Source of the DNA: Alisma plantago-aquatica
Lineage: Eukaryota; Streptophyta; Magnoliopsida; Alismatales; Alismataceae
Direction of reading: 5' to 3'
DNA length: 64,000 nucleotides
NCBI GenBank assembly: GCA_963693085.1
Contig: OY856413.1
Location: 542,204,379 to 542,268,378, forward strand
Under the pieces are notes generated by a model. That model searched no databases and was not told where the DNA came from. It was given only the letters and a program-made list of their open reading frames with translations. This document shows positions 9,388 to 20,259 of the stretch, piece by piece. The position numbers and the translations under genes are program-made. Each line of letters opens with the position of its first letter. Within the stretch, counting starts at the first letter, position 1.

Positions 9388-12300
9388 ATGGCTGACCATG
9401 ATGAGCATGATGTCCATGATGAGCATGAAGTCCATGATGAGCATGTTGTCCATGACGAGCATGGCGAGGATACCAATGTAAGTTCTAAAAACATATCCTA
9501 TATTTCTATAAAATTCAGTATCTTCTAGTTATGTCATATATCCTATATTTCTATATTGGGCTAATTTAGTGTGTTTATTTTTGTCAAATTTTAGGTTGAT
9601 GATGCACATGTACCCACTGAAGCACTGGAGCAACTTGATGCGCAGCACCAAACACTTAACAAGAAAATGGGCATCACTCTGTTGAAGAAGTTAATAGCGC
9701 TAAGTGGCAGTGGATCCAAATTGGTTGTGGAGTTTGATAATGGAGGAAAAGCAATTGGATTGAACCGCAATAATTTTGTAAACTATCTTGGGTGTACCAC
9801 TCGGAGCCATTGTGGTGTTAAGTATGATAATTTGCATAAAGTTCCTCAGGGGAAAAAAGATTTGATATGGAAGGATTTATACGTGAGTTATTATTATTTG
9901 CAATTCTATTTTGTAGATTACAAATTCTATTATTTGCAATTCTATTTTGGATACTAGTTAATAACATTTCTATTTTACAGAATCTCTTTGCATTGGATGA
10001 GAAGTTGCATCGTAAAAGTGTGATGCAATGCGCTGGAAAGATTCTTAGGAATTATAGGACAAATCTGAACAGAGAATACATAAAAGAGGGTGATAAGAAG
10101 AAGAAGTCAGCCCTTGAACAATGGAACTTCTTGGACAAAGAAGATTGGGACAATTTTGGTGCTTCAAGAAAATATGAAGAATTCAAGGTATTAGGCGTCA
10201 CTCCCAATTTAATTAATATACATTGTATTCACCTATTCAAGATTAACATTTAGTGCTACTAAACAAATCATTAATGTGCATACTAACTAGGCCCTCATTG
10301 ACGCACAAAAAGCAAGGCGTGCACTGAATGTGCATGACCACACTATGGGTCCAAAAGGCTATGCAAGCGTTCACCAAAGACTACAGGCGGAGTCTGCGGC
10401 TACTCAGGAGTCTGCTCCTACTCAGGAGTCTGCCACACCCATGCCTCACCATGATATCTGGATAGCTGGGAGGCAAAACAAGAAGGGTGAAATAAAGAAG
10501 CCCGTAACTGCTGAGCCGGCTGCGAAAATGGTAAAATACAACTCTTAGAGCAATCGTTTGAATATTGATTATTTGTGGTGTTAACTTACCAATTTCTATT
10601 GATGGTGATTAGCGGGAGCTGCACGAGCAGAGGAAACAAGGCACGTTCATCCCTCAGGGCACAAGGGATGAATTGACAGTTGCTCTGGGTAACCCAGAGC
10701 ATCCTGGACGTGTTAGGGGTGCAGGCGCTGGTGTGGGCATCAAAGCATTCTTTGGGCCATCCCAGCGCCAACCCATTGCGGGACTTTCTCAAGAAGAGGT
10801 AACCTATTCTTTTTTTAGAATGTTACTGCAAAAGGAAATTCAATAATAAGAAGCTAATGTTTCTTTTATCCATGTATAGGAGAATAAGAGAGTCGAGGAT
10901 ATAGTTGCTAAGAAGGTCAACAATGTAGTTGCTGAGAAGGTCAAGGAAGAATTGTTGCGGTGGCAGGCATCTCAGGCTTCCAATCAGCCTATGGCGACCC
11001 ACTCTTCTCCTGATGCACAGACTGCGAGTAATCTTGGAGACCCATCGCCTAACACGTCTGTTGTAAGTATTGTTTATGACATTGTAGCTAGTCTTTTCAA
11101 GATGATATGTTTTCAAGATGATATGTATATATGTATAACATTCTTTACGTAAATTTGTAGGCATTGAAGCCATGCCGCTTAAGAATGCAAGACTATGTTG
11201 TTGCAGAGACGCAGGCTTACCAATCCCTTCCTGGGGCAACGTTTCATGGGACTCCAATGCCGCAGGGCTACATTCGTGTGAGCCCGATATGTGTATTACC
11301 AGATTGGAGGGAAGTTGTGTTGCCATATGCCCACCCAGATATTGATATACTTGGTGAGGCAGAAGGCGGGGTCATATTGTGGCCCAAAGCAGATGTCATC
11401 TACACTACTGAAATTGTAAGATAAATTTACATTGATTTAGACTGTTAATGTGTATATATGAGGTCAACTGATCTGAAATTATATATACAGGTTAAAAAGA
11501 AGACACCATGAGCACCTAGGCCTCCACCTCCACTTCCCGCATTACCAAGTTGGGTTCCAACTGACCTAACATACCTGTTAGGTCCTTCTTGTAGGGGAAT
11601 GACATGTTGGCTATGGGCACATAATATACATTGCCCTATAATTGTTTCTTTAGATGCAGATTATGCAGGTCAATCATATGATAACTCTTTATTTATACAA
11701 GATATTATTGAGCTGTTTATGTATGATTGGCTGAATACATCAATGATAGAGACATGGATAAGGTGAGATCTTGTTTATACATCCATATACCTTGTGTAAG
11801 ATCCAGTGATCTGGTTTCTTATATATTAATGCATACGTAATACATGTTTTGTAGCTACTTAGTCGAAGATCAATGCAAACAATTTGCATTTGATCATGTG
11901 GGATTTTTTATTCCATCATTGATTAGTATGGTAGATAAAGACCCTGATAGTGTTCAACAATACTGTATAGATGCTTTTACAATTTTTGGTCAGCAAAAGA
12001 AGACGATAATAATAGCTCCATTCAATGTCAAGTAAGTTTACTTTATTTATAATTTGGACTTAAGAAAATTCCATTTTTATTGTGCATTTTGAGTTATTAA
12101 TTGTTAACTTTTTACCTCTAGCGGTAGACATTGGGAGTTACTAGTTATTGTCCCCGGGACGTTCACTGTTTATTATCTAGATCCTGCGGGAAGTACATTA
12201 AACACTAAAATTGGACACGTAATGAGAATGCCATTATTATGGTGAGAAATATTTCATTTTTGTATCAGTTAACATCTGTTATTACATTACTATTTACTTA

Positions 12301-12862
12301 TGGAATTTACTGTGTTATATTAACATGTAGGGGTTTAGATGCATTCAAAAAGGCTAGAGGAACGGTCCCAAGGAAAAAGAACCAGCCAATAAAATGGCAG
12401 AACGTACAAGTAAGTTACGGACTCCAATGTATATATTATTGATGTGAATTGTGCTTAGTTGTATTATTTTGTATGTTTCAATTTATAGTGCGCTATACAA
12501 GACAATGGTTGGGCATGCGCATACTATGTGATGTGATTTATGCAGATGATTATCAAACATGCCGCATTGGACATCGATACCATATATGAGGTGTTATATA
12601 TAGTCTCACTAGTTAGTATGAAATATATCAATCTTATTTTTATATTATTACTTATATATATGCATCATTCTCTTTGAAGGTGTTTAAAACTGACCACACT
12701 ATAGGTAAACGCTTAAAAAATATACATGCTCCATATACGATGGAAGCATTAAATGAAATAAGAGAAGAATGGGCAAAAGCCATACAAGCAGTGGCAATTG
12801 TAAGATATAATTGGGATGTTGATAGCGATACTGAACGATACTTTGTAAATGAATATTTATGA
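9388..12862 (+). pseudogene. CACTA second gene: plant-transposase-associated protein with ULP1-like cysteine protease domain
   Basis: About 13 exons can be laid out with GT/AG borders: 9388-9477, 9595-9882, 9981-10187, 10291-10530, 10613-10798, 10880-11062, 11161-11415, 11491-11762, 11855-12031, 12122-12241, 12331-12409, 12489-12590 and 12680-12862. Exon 1 encodes four HDEHxV repeats. Exons 2-5 match the En/Spm plant-transposase family (KGYA, ALGNPEHPGRVRGAGAG). Exon 6 is a Lys/Glu/Val coiled-coil-like stretch. Exons 8-12 resemble the C48 (ULP1) peptidase domain: His in GRHWELLVIVPG, Asp in YYLDPAG, and Gln and Cys in CAIQDNGWACAYY, so the catalytic set is present. Stops occur in exon 8 (about 11509) and exon 12 (12534-12536), both where CGA to TGA is the simplest change. 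Many CACTA elements carry such a gene; its role in transposition is unclear. Confidence 0.82.
9397..9466 (+). repeat. 18-bp coding minisatellite (HDEHxV, four copies)
   Basis: CATGATGAGCATGATGTC is repeated four times with one or two substitutions each, giving a His/Asp/Glu-rich N-terminus that could bind metal. Reading frame is kept in all copies. Confidence 0.75.
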
Positions 12863-13006
12863 ATGTTAATACATGTATTTAAATGTTTCTATATGTGTGA
12901 ATGTGAGAATTGAATTGATTTCTGAATGTATCTACTTGTGTGAAATTTTTTTGTTAATTTTGTAGGTTTGTGGCCTGTTTGTAGGCTGATATCAATGGAT
13001 GTCGTA

Positions 13007-13038
13007 AACCTGCAGTTCAGAAAACTGAACTGCAGGTT
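13007..13038. repeat. Perfect 14-bp-arm palindrome near the CACTA 3' end
   Basis: AACCTGCAGTTCAG, a 4-base A loop, and CTGAACTGCAGGTT. The arms match perfectly in an element otherwise full of mutations. A Rho-independent terminator is not relevant in plants; it could be a conserved hairpin or a young rearrangement. Confidence 0.85.
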
Positions 13039-13096
13039 CTCATCCTGCTGACCAGCCACAGTAGGCCTGCAAACTGATATGAAAAAAAAATAGATA

Positions 13097-13583
13097 TAGG
13101 CGTCGGTTATTTACAGAAAACCGTCAGCAAAGACCTACAACGTCGGTTTTTTGAACAAAACCGACGCCTAATGTGGCCACGGCCGTACTGGAAATGGCGT
13201 CGGCTGTTAGTGTAAAACCAACACCTATAATACATATAGAGTCAGTTGTTTAGTTGATCACCGACGCCAAATGTGTCACACCACAGAAAACAGCGTCATC
13301 TAGGACACTTTCTGCGTCGGTTACCAATTAAACACCGATGCTATATTCCATATAGGCGTCGGTCTTTTAGTAGATAACCGACGCAGAATGTGTCCTAGAT
13401 GACGTCGTTTTCTGTGGCACGAACCCTTTTGGCGTCGGTTTTCTATAAACAACCGACGCATGTACGTTAAATAGGCGACGGTTAAAAAACCGACGCCGAA
13501 GTGTTCAACCTTTAGCGGCGCCCACATAGGCGTCGCTCGGAAACCGACGCCAAAGGGGGTTAAACAACTGACGCTAAAAGGCA
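13097..13583. repeat. CACTA 3' subterminal repeats (about nine hairpin units)
   Basis: About nine units of GGCGTCGGTT...AACCGACGCC type, variable in spacer and with some mutated arms, running up to the 3' terminal inverted repeat. Mirror image of the 5' zone. Confidence 0.88.
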
Positions 13584-13600
13584 TTTCTGTAGTAGTGTAT

Positions 13601-14617
13601 TATGAGGAGCAACACCACAACCAACATACTGGGTACCATGACCAAGATCCTTATGGGGGGAATGGTGAGAATGGTAAATTATTTGGGTTGTATGAATCTA
13701 ATAATGAATATCAACTAAAAGAGAAACTTGGGGATTTAGAAAAAATGGTAGTAGAAAGACAGAAAAAACTAGAAACTAGCCAAGCCCTTTTAGCTACCTT
13801 ACTAGAGGCCCAAGCACAAAAATATGTGGAGGACTTCGAGCAACCTAAGATGGTTCTTCCCGAACATGATGATGATGATCTAACTTTTATTTCATATACG
13901 TCGGATTCTAAAGAAATAATGCATACCATGGGGTCGTATTTCTTGTGCGGTGAGGACGTTGGCATTCCTACCCTTCCCTTGGAGACTTTATTAGTCAAGT
14001 ATGAAAAGTCAATCTCAGAGAGTCATCCTAAAGACCCAACAACCTTTCCCATCATTTGCAAAATTCCAATTATTATCGATGACCAATCTCCTCTGGTAGG
14101 ATCTATTCTGGATAATGAGCAGCCAACCTCCATTGATGAAACGATTCCTTCAATTCTGCCACAACCAATTTCCATTCTACATAAGGATGATATAGAAGGG
14201 GAGAACTCCTTAGAAGAAATCCATATACCCCCTTTTTTTGACTGCAAGGAATATATCCCCATTTTTATCCTTCAAGAACCCTTGGGAAATCCTTGCATAG
14301 AGGAACTACAGTTACCTGCAATATCAACCATGAAATCCATCTATCCCAAGGTTGATTGCATGAATTTTGAGGAGAGACAAAATATGTATGATGCTTATTT
14401 AAATTCACGTGTCCCTTTCATATTACCACCAATTTTACTATATGTAAATCAATATGATAGAGGGAAAACAAAGCATGATCCCCCATCTGATGTTGCAGAA
14501 TCGGCACCATATGTGCCACCCACTGAACACCCACCAATCCCCCTCAAGCCACTCACATTTATGAAATTTCCTTTACTACTAAAGGAATATATGTGGATCC
14601 TTTTAGAAGGAGTGTGA
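13601..14617 (+). pseudogene. Element B ORF, C-terminal half
   Basis: This 339-codon frame continues the reading frame cut by the CACTA at 6561. It is open to its stop at 14617. It starts with a Tyr/Gln/His/Asn-rich acidic stretch, then a second coiled-coil-like block (EKLGDLEKMVVERQKKL, LLATLLEAQAQ) that duplicates the block in the N-terminal half. Next comes an Asp run (EHDDDDLTF) and a long acidic, Pro/Ile-rich tail. There is no aspartic protease DTG, no reverse transcriptase motif and no membrane segment. A GTG at 13595 is inside the transposon and is not a natural start. Product unknown. The absence of stops here, against four in the upstream half, is notable. Confidence 0.65.
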
Positions 14618-15765
14618 GGCAAAAGACATTATGAAATCCTCTTTCAGCCTCTACGATCACTCATCAATTGGGTGTACCATGAAGCTCCTTTGTTCAAAGC
14701 TACAACCATCATCAACATCCCCTTCAGCTGGACATTGTTTGAGCTACCAGGACCTCCTAGTGATCCCAATGATTTTCTTCCCTCCATCTTGGATCTGCAT
14801 TTTGCTCGGGATGATCAAAATTTAAAGTCTGGGGTGGAGGTGGGTGGTACGTACTCCTTCCACCTACACTATCTTATTTTTATGAAATTCTTCATTATGT
14901 TATATAATTTAGTTTTAATTTCCTTAAAAAAGCATACATTTTAAATTTTTTTAGTTTGACCCTTATGTAGTCGGCCAATGGCTGTATTTTCTACCAAATT
15001 TGAATTATAAAGCAACTTTCCTGCAAAACAAATTGTCACCAAAAAATCTATGAGCTGAAATTTGTATGTTCCCTATGACCTAAATTAGTAATAGATTCGG
15101 AAAAGATGGAAAGCCTTAGAGTATCAATCAGAATAAAATGCAAAATTTTCCTATCTTTAGCATTGATTAACTGATCATTTCTATTTATGCAATGTATCTT
15201 CATGTTCTATCTTACCAATGCTTCAAAAAAAAGTTTGAAATTCACACATGGGGACAAATAAATATGCTTGCCAAACCCTAAGTCCGGGGTGGCAAGCCCC
15301 TTCTCCCTCTCTCTTCCATACCCCTCGTAAATGTAATAGGGGTGTACCACCAAAAGATGCCAAAAAAGAGAGCACACAAAAAATTGTGGTTAATGTAACC
15401 GCAAGTCCATAAATAATATCCCAAGTCGAATAGAGGAGAGATCCATCTTCCACACCCCCACTTCTCTCGTCCCCGTGAATAAAAATTGAAAAAAAAAGAA
15501 AAAAAAAAGAAAAAAATTTGTTGAAGCTGAAGTAGGATGAAAAATAGTTTTTACAAAGTGTGGACTTAAAAGAAAAGTTATAAAAATTGCTATCATAAGA
15601 AATATAGAACCTTGCATTTTGTGATTCTACGAGATTTGGTTGCTTGACCATGAAAAGGATAGAAATCATTGCTAATTGAAGAGGATGAAAATATTTCTTT
15701 TATAAACAGATGTTTTGTGATTTTATTTGCTTGAGGACAAGCAAAAGCTTAAGTCTGCGGTATTT
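14618..15765 (+). other. 3' non-coding tract of element B with polypurine-like end
   Basis: No coding signal. It contains the two blocks shared with element A (14795-14860 and 15265-15440), an A-rich run at 15485-15520 and, at the end, GAGGACAAGCAAAAGCTTAA followed by GTCTGCGGTATTT directly before the LTR, the plus-strand priming region. Confidence 0.6.
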
Positions 15766-17357
15766 TGATACATGTCATTCTGACATTAATTTTGGATAAT
15801 GTTGCAGTCTTGATTTCACATATTTTCTTTATTAATCCACTGACATGCAATAAAATAACTTCTACCTATCACTATCACAAATAAATTGTGCTTTGATCCT
15901 ATTCATATTATTTTTTTGAATTCTAATAATATTTCCCTAAATTTTCAAGAATGAATGAAGATTAGAAGAGATGAAGGTAGGAGACAATTCAGTTTCCCGC
16001 AGTGCTGACTTAAATGCATACCTTGTACCAAAATTGGTATAACTCTCACATCCTAAGGCGGAATTTAATATTCAAATATGATTTGGAAAGGGGTTTCAAA
16101 GGCCTACAGGAAAATCATATTTTTGGGCACACCTTAAATACTCTGGACAGCAGAAATTCGCTCGAAATCACTGCTGTGAGAATCTGCATTAAAGAAAGAC
16201 AATCAAGAGTTTGTTGACTAGATCTAAAAATTCAAACTAATGGTTCCCCCTCTTTTTTTCCCCTCTTTTGAGTAAATCCTACTCTCTCCTTCTCCTATAA
16301 AAGGAGGGGGGTTCTCCATCTTTTGGCATCTCGGGTTTTCTTGTATTAGCATTCTGGAGCAAGTTTTCTTATATTCTTCTAGTTCTGATATAAAGTGGCC
16401 TTGTATTTTTATTACATGTGACTTTTAATTCTGTCATTCCATTGTATTTAGATCTAGTACCTTCTCCCCTCTCTTGAGCAATCGAGCAAGGTAGGAAGAG
16501 ACAGCCATCTTCATTATCTCTAATCGAGGATCAGTAGTCGTACAACTCGAAGATGGCTAGATCACTTCCTTCCTCCGTCTCTCTTTGCTCCTTCTCCATG
16601 AGTGAGTAGTTCTTTATCGAGGCAAGGGGAATAACCCCTTAGCCATGGCTTTATTGACTTTTCCTTAAAAAATGATTCTAGATGGCTTTTGGGTTTGATA
16701 ACTAATTGATCTATCAAAGTAATTAATTGATTGATCAAAAGTTAATCTGGATCGATATGACCGTGGAAGTTCAGATTTAGAACAACAAACCCAATCGCAT
16801 AGAAGTTTTGAAACGACTATGGATCTTCTTCTTTTAGGATGATGAACTAAGAAGCATGAGGACCAGGACCAATGTGCTCATATGGAGTCCATCTTTAGTG
16901 GATTTTTAATAATTCACTTGCCTTCATCGAATCCGTCATTTTTAAAGGATTAGTTTATTTTTGCCTAGGCTAAGGTGGTGAAAACCCCTAAAGCCTCGAT
17001 TCTCATCTCTTGATCTAATCACCACTTGGTTTTTCTTTCTCTATAGTCTTTTCATTCATAATAGTTTTTCTTGTGCTAACAAAAATCTTAATTTTTTTGT
17101 GACAGGGTAAATTTACATTCTTGTTAAGTGCATTTCGTACTTGCATTTCTTTCCTTAGTGTTAATCATCAACCCCCAAAACTCGACTTTTACTTTCTGTT
17201 CCAAATCTAAAAAATACCAAAAACAAATAACAAGTTCTTCAAAACAATTAGGATAAAAAGAAACAATCTTAAAAAGTTTTCATGTGGGATCGACCCTTTC
17301 TATACTAGCCTTAATCGGAAAAGTTGAAAAAGGATTAAACTCTAGGATAATTATCTT
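15766..17357 (+). repeat. 3' LTR of element B, truncated at its end
   Basis: Starts TGATACATG and aligns with 4198-5774. The match stops abruptly after AATTATCTTA, about 34 bases before the expected LTR end. The TATA box is at 16296-16303. Confidence 0.87.
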
Positions 17358-18446
17358 ATGCTCATTACTTGTGATGACATAAATTGGTTATGAACATTGA
17401 CTAGCAATGTAAGTTGGGACCTATAGGGTCACACGCATAGGATGCACCTAGAAAAGGAGTTTTCTCATGATTATGGTTTAACTTGATTACTAAAGTGTTT
17501 AGGTATTCAATATAAACAACATGGGTTGGACCTTGGCTGAACTTGAATTTGAATTGTCCCACTCAAAAGTGAATTGTCCAGTTCAAGAATATGAATCACC
17601 CGATTCATAAGTGAACCAAATGTTTCAATCAAAATGTGAAATGATCAATTTAGATTGCAAATCACCTGATTCAATGATCAATAAGATTGGATCAAGGATT
17701 GATGTTGATGTCATGTTGTGCATTAATCGTCTCATGAAAGCAAATATGTTGGCAAATAGAAAATATAGTGAGTTGACATATTCAAATTTTGAATTAACCT
17801 TTTCACAAGTGAATCGACCGGTTTAAGTGTTGAATCGACCATTTCACATGTGAACTGATTGGTTCATGGTTTGTAGATTCCAAAAAATATATGAGAATCC
17901 ATCTGTTTGACTCCCAATTGAACTGGAAACCCTGACTGTAGCCCTCCTATAAATAGAATGATAGTCAAGGATTTTAGCAACAATAATCTCTAACAATTAT
18001 TATCCTCTCATGGATGTTGTAATTTGAGAGCTCAAGAAAGTCTTACCCGTAAAAGGTAGAGACAACAAGGGAAAGCAAGACAACACTAGCACATTGACGT
18101 TTGAAGGGACAACTCATTCGTGTTGGCTTTGATAGTGCAACATGGAGTTCCCATTGGTTCATGTGGACTATTTAGATCTCCAGATGTCATCGACACCCAC
18201 TAGGAGGATGTCGTCAATCATTGTCTGTGATGCTACACCAGGAGGCCGCCGCCGACAACCATCCAGGTGCTTCTTAAGAAAGAAGCATGTTGTTGCAACG
18301 ATAATCATTTGACTTGATATAGGATCAAGTATATACCTTGTAACCTTCCTTCCCTATCCATTGTTGTTGACGAGATCCATTGGTCAAGGGGAATATGGCT
18401 ATATTTTTTATTTCTACTTCAATCTCTATCACCATATTTCCCTACA
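17358..18446 (+). repeat. LTR-like segment C, probably solo or truncated
   Basis: It has the architecture of an LTR. A U3-like part (17540-17870) holds at least eight variants of a GAATCGACCGGTTCA-type motif in a roughly 25-30 bp rhythm. A TATAAATA box lies at 17948-17955, followed by a U5-like part and a CCCTACA end at 18446. No primer site follows and no target-site duplication is visible, so the boundaries and superfamily (copia is possible) are uncertain. Confidence 0.45.
17948..17955 (+). promoter_or_regulatory. TATA box in LTR-like segment C
   Basis: TATAAATA in the context CTCCTATAAATAGAATG, downstream of the repeated-motif zone. Confidence 0.5.
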
Positions 18447-20259
18447 GAACTTAGATAGAACAAAACAACCAGTCATTCACAATTTATTTGAGCCACAACT
18501 TCTTGACTTGTATTCTAATCAAGATGCTTAGAACATATTATTAAAGAAAATAAACTATAGAGTTGTCTCTAACAAGTGGTCATTCACAATTTTCTTTTCC
18601 AATGCCATTTAAAAATCAATTGGTTATATCTCTATTAGTATATACTTGACACATAATTATCTTATACTTTCTTATTCTGGACACAGAGTAGGTGTATCAT
18701 GAATTGAATCGTAATGTACCATCGATTAAAGATAAGAATAAAACATATATGAAAGAAATGTATTATTGATGTGAAGCTGAATTATTTCTATGCTTTTGGA
18801 GTATGTTTGCAAGCTCATATTGTCTGTATGTCTATTTTAAGATTATGTGTGCTAGCTCAATGCGCTTGTTTGTGAACTTCCTCTCTGTGCTTCACTAGGT
18901 TGTCTATGTGATTCAAAAGTCAATCTGAGAGCTCATCTGTATCGCATGAGTTTTAGTAGCATATTAGCCAGATATGTTACAAATTGGAGGGATTCATCTG
19001 GAAACTTGGTAGAGATGTTCTCTTATAGCAGGTCGTATGTAAGTTATTATTTCCATTAAAAGGCACAAGTCAAAGAAGGGGAGCATGAGTAATTTTACAG
19101 TAACACACTATTAGTTAAGAGAATCAAAATAGGGTGGATGTAAATTATTTTGTACTAAAGAAAAATCAATTTTGATGGTCAAACTTTAGATCATCATTTT
19201 CCACAGTCCCTTTATTATTGATTGTAATACATTCCATGTTTTCTATTTGCATTATGAGTGCTTTTTGACATGCACATCCTAGAGAAGGAGAGTAAAGGTA
19301 GTTTTAGTTATAAAACACTACATATTCAAGGGAGTTACTTGTTAATTGACAAAACTCTACTCTTTTAGCAGGTTGTGAGTAAATTATTATGAATAATAAT
19401 TGATCATGACAAAAAATTGTGCTTAAATTTTATCGATTTGAGTCAACAGTCGGTCCATTGACCTACTTAGTCCATTTGTTTTTTGGTTACATTGCATTTT
19501 ATGATTTTTTTTCCATTTATATTGCTCATTGTATTATTGTTTTTAGTCATCAACAATCACATGCCATAAAAAGATAATAAACATAACTTTATTCATGAGA
19601 CCACAACTTGGAAGGAGTTGAACAATAGAAGAAAAATCAATTTTTGGTATAAATTTTGTCGATCCAACCGAAAAGATTTAGAAGTTTATGTATAAATTGA
19701 AACTGAATTTTCTATTGTTTCATCAAATATAAAAAAATAGATACATGAGTACATGATATATTATAAGTAAAGAAAAATTGACTATTTTATGTTATGTAAT
19801 CATATATTATATAAATTCAATGCAGCACACATGTTTAGAAAGTGATGTTAGGTAGTATTATATAATTAGAAATTCTCTTTTGTTCACTTATATATCTATA
19901 GAAATGGGGTAGGAAAATAAACAATATAAAATCACTAGTCTAAATATTACTTGTGCTTGGGTTAATTTTTAATAACTAGTCAGGAAACCATAAGAACTCT
20001 AGCTCATTATAACTTCTTGAGAGTTACAGACATAAGGATGATAATGGCATTGTAAAGAAGACATATGCATAGATAACCACACCGTATTTTACACCTCATA
20101 CCCTCACCAAATTATTATAGTGAGGATATTGTTTTAAACTTTCAAAATCGCCATAGTGTGGTGTGCTATAGTATTAAGAGAAAATAGTTAATTTATTACA
20201 ATTGAATATATATTTATAGAAAGTTATTTGAATGATATTATTTATTGTTGTTCTCATAG
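18447..20259. other. AT-rich DNA without recognised features
   Basis: No ORF, repeat or element end recognised. The last bases, TTGTTCTCATAG (20248-20259), are the left recombination site of the tandem array that follows. Confidence 0.5.

Larger units (their letters stand above)
6562..13597 (+). mobile_element. CACTA (En/Spm) DNA transposon, 7.04 kb, complete ends
   Basis: The 14-bp terminal inverted repeats CACTACTACAGAAA (6562-6575) and TTTCTGTAGTAGTG (13584-13597) are perfect and begin with CACTA. They are flanked by a 3-bp duplication TAT (6559-6561 and 13598-13600). Subterminal zones at both ends are packed with GCGTCGGTT...AACCGACGC hairpins. Inside are a TNP2-type transposase relic and a second multi-exon gene ending in a ULP1-like cysteine protease, both on the plus strand. 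The perfect ends mean it could still be moved by a transposase supplied elsewhere, but its own transposase is deleted, so it is non-autonomous. Confidence 0.97.
4198..17357 (+). mobile_element. Element B: non-autonomous Athila-related LTR retrotransposon
   Basis: Paired LTRs, at 4198-5808 and 15766-17357, enclose a tRNA-Asp primer site, one broken ORF and a long 3' non-coding tract shared with element A. No protease, reverse transcriptase, RNase H or integrase is recognisable once the nested CACTA (6562-13597) is removed, so the element would have needed proteins from an Athila-like partner. In a 200-bp stretch compared by eye the two LTRs differ at about one base in ten, so insertion is old. 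No target-site duplication is visible, because the last 30-odd bases of the 3' LTR are missing at 17357/17358. B sits in the R/U5 region of the 3' LTR of element A. Confidence 0.85.

Noticed and set aside
13595..13600. GTG start for the 340-codon ORF
   Set aside because: The GTG belongs to the CACTA terminal repeat; the natural frame enters from the upstream half of the B ORF.
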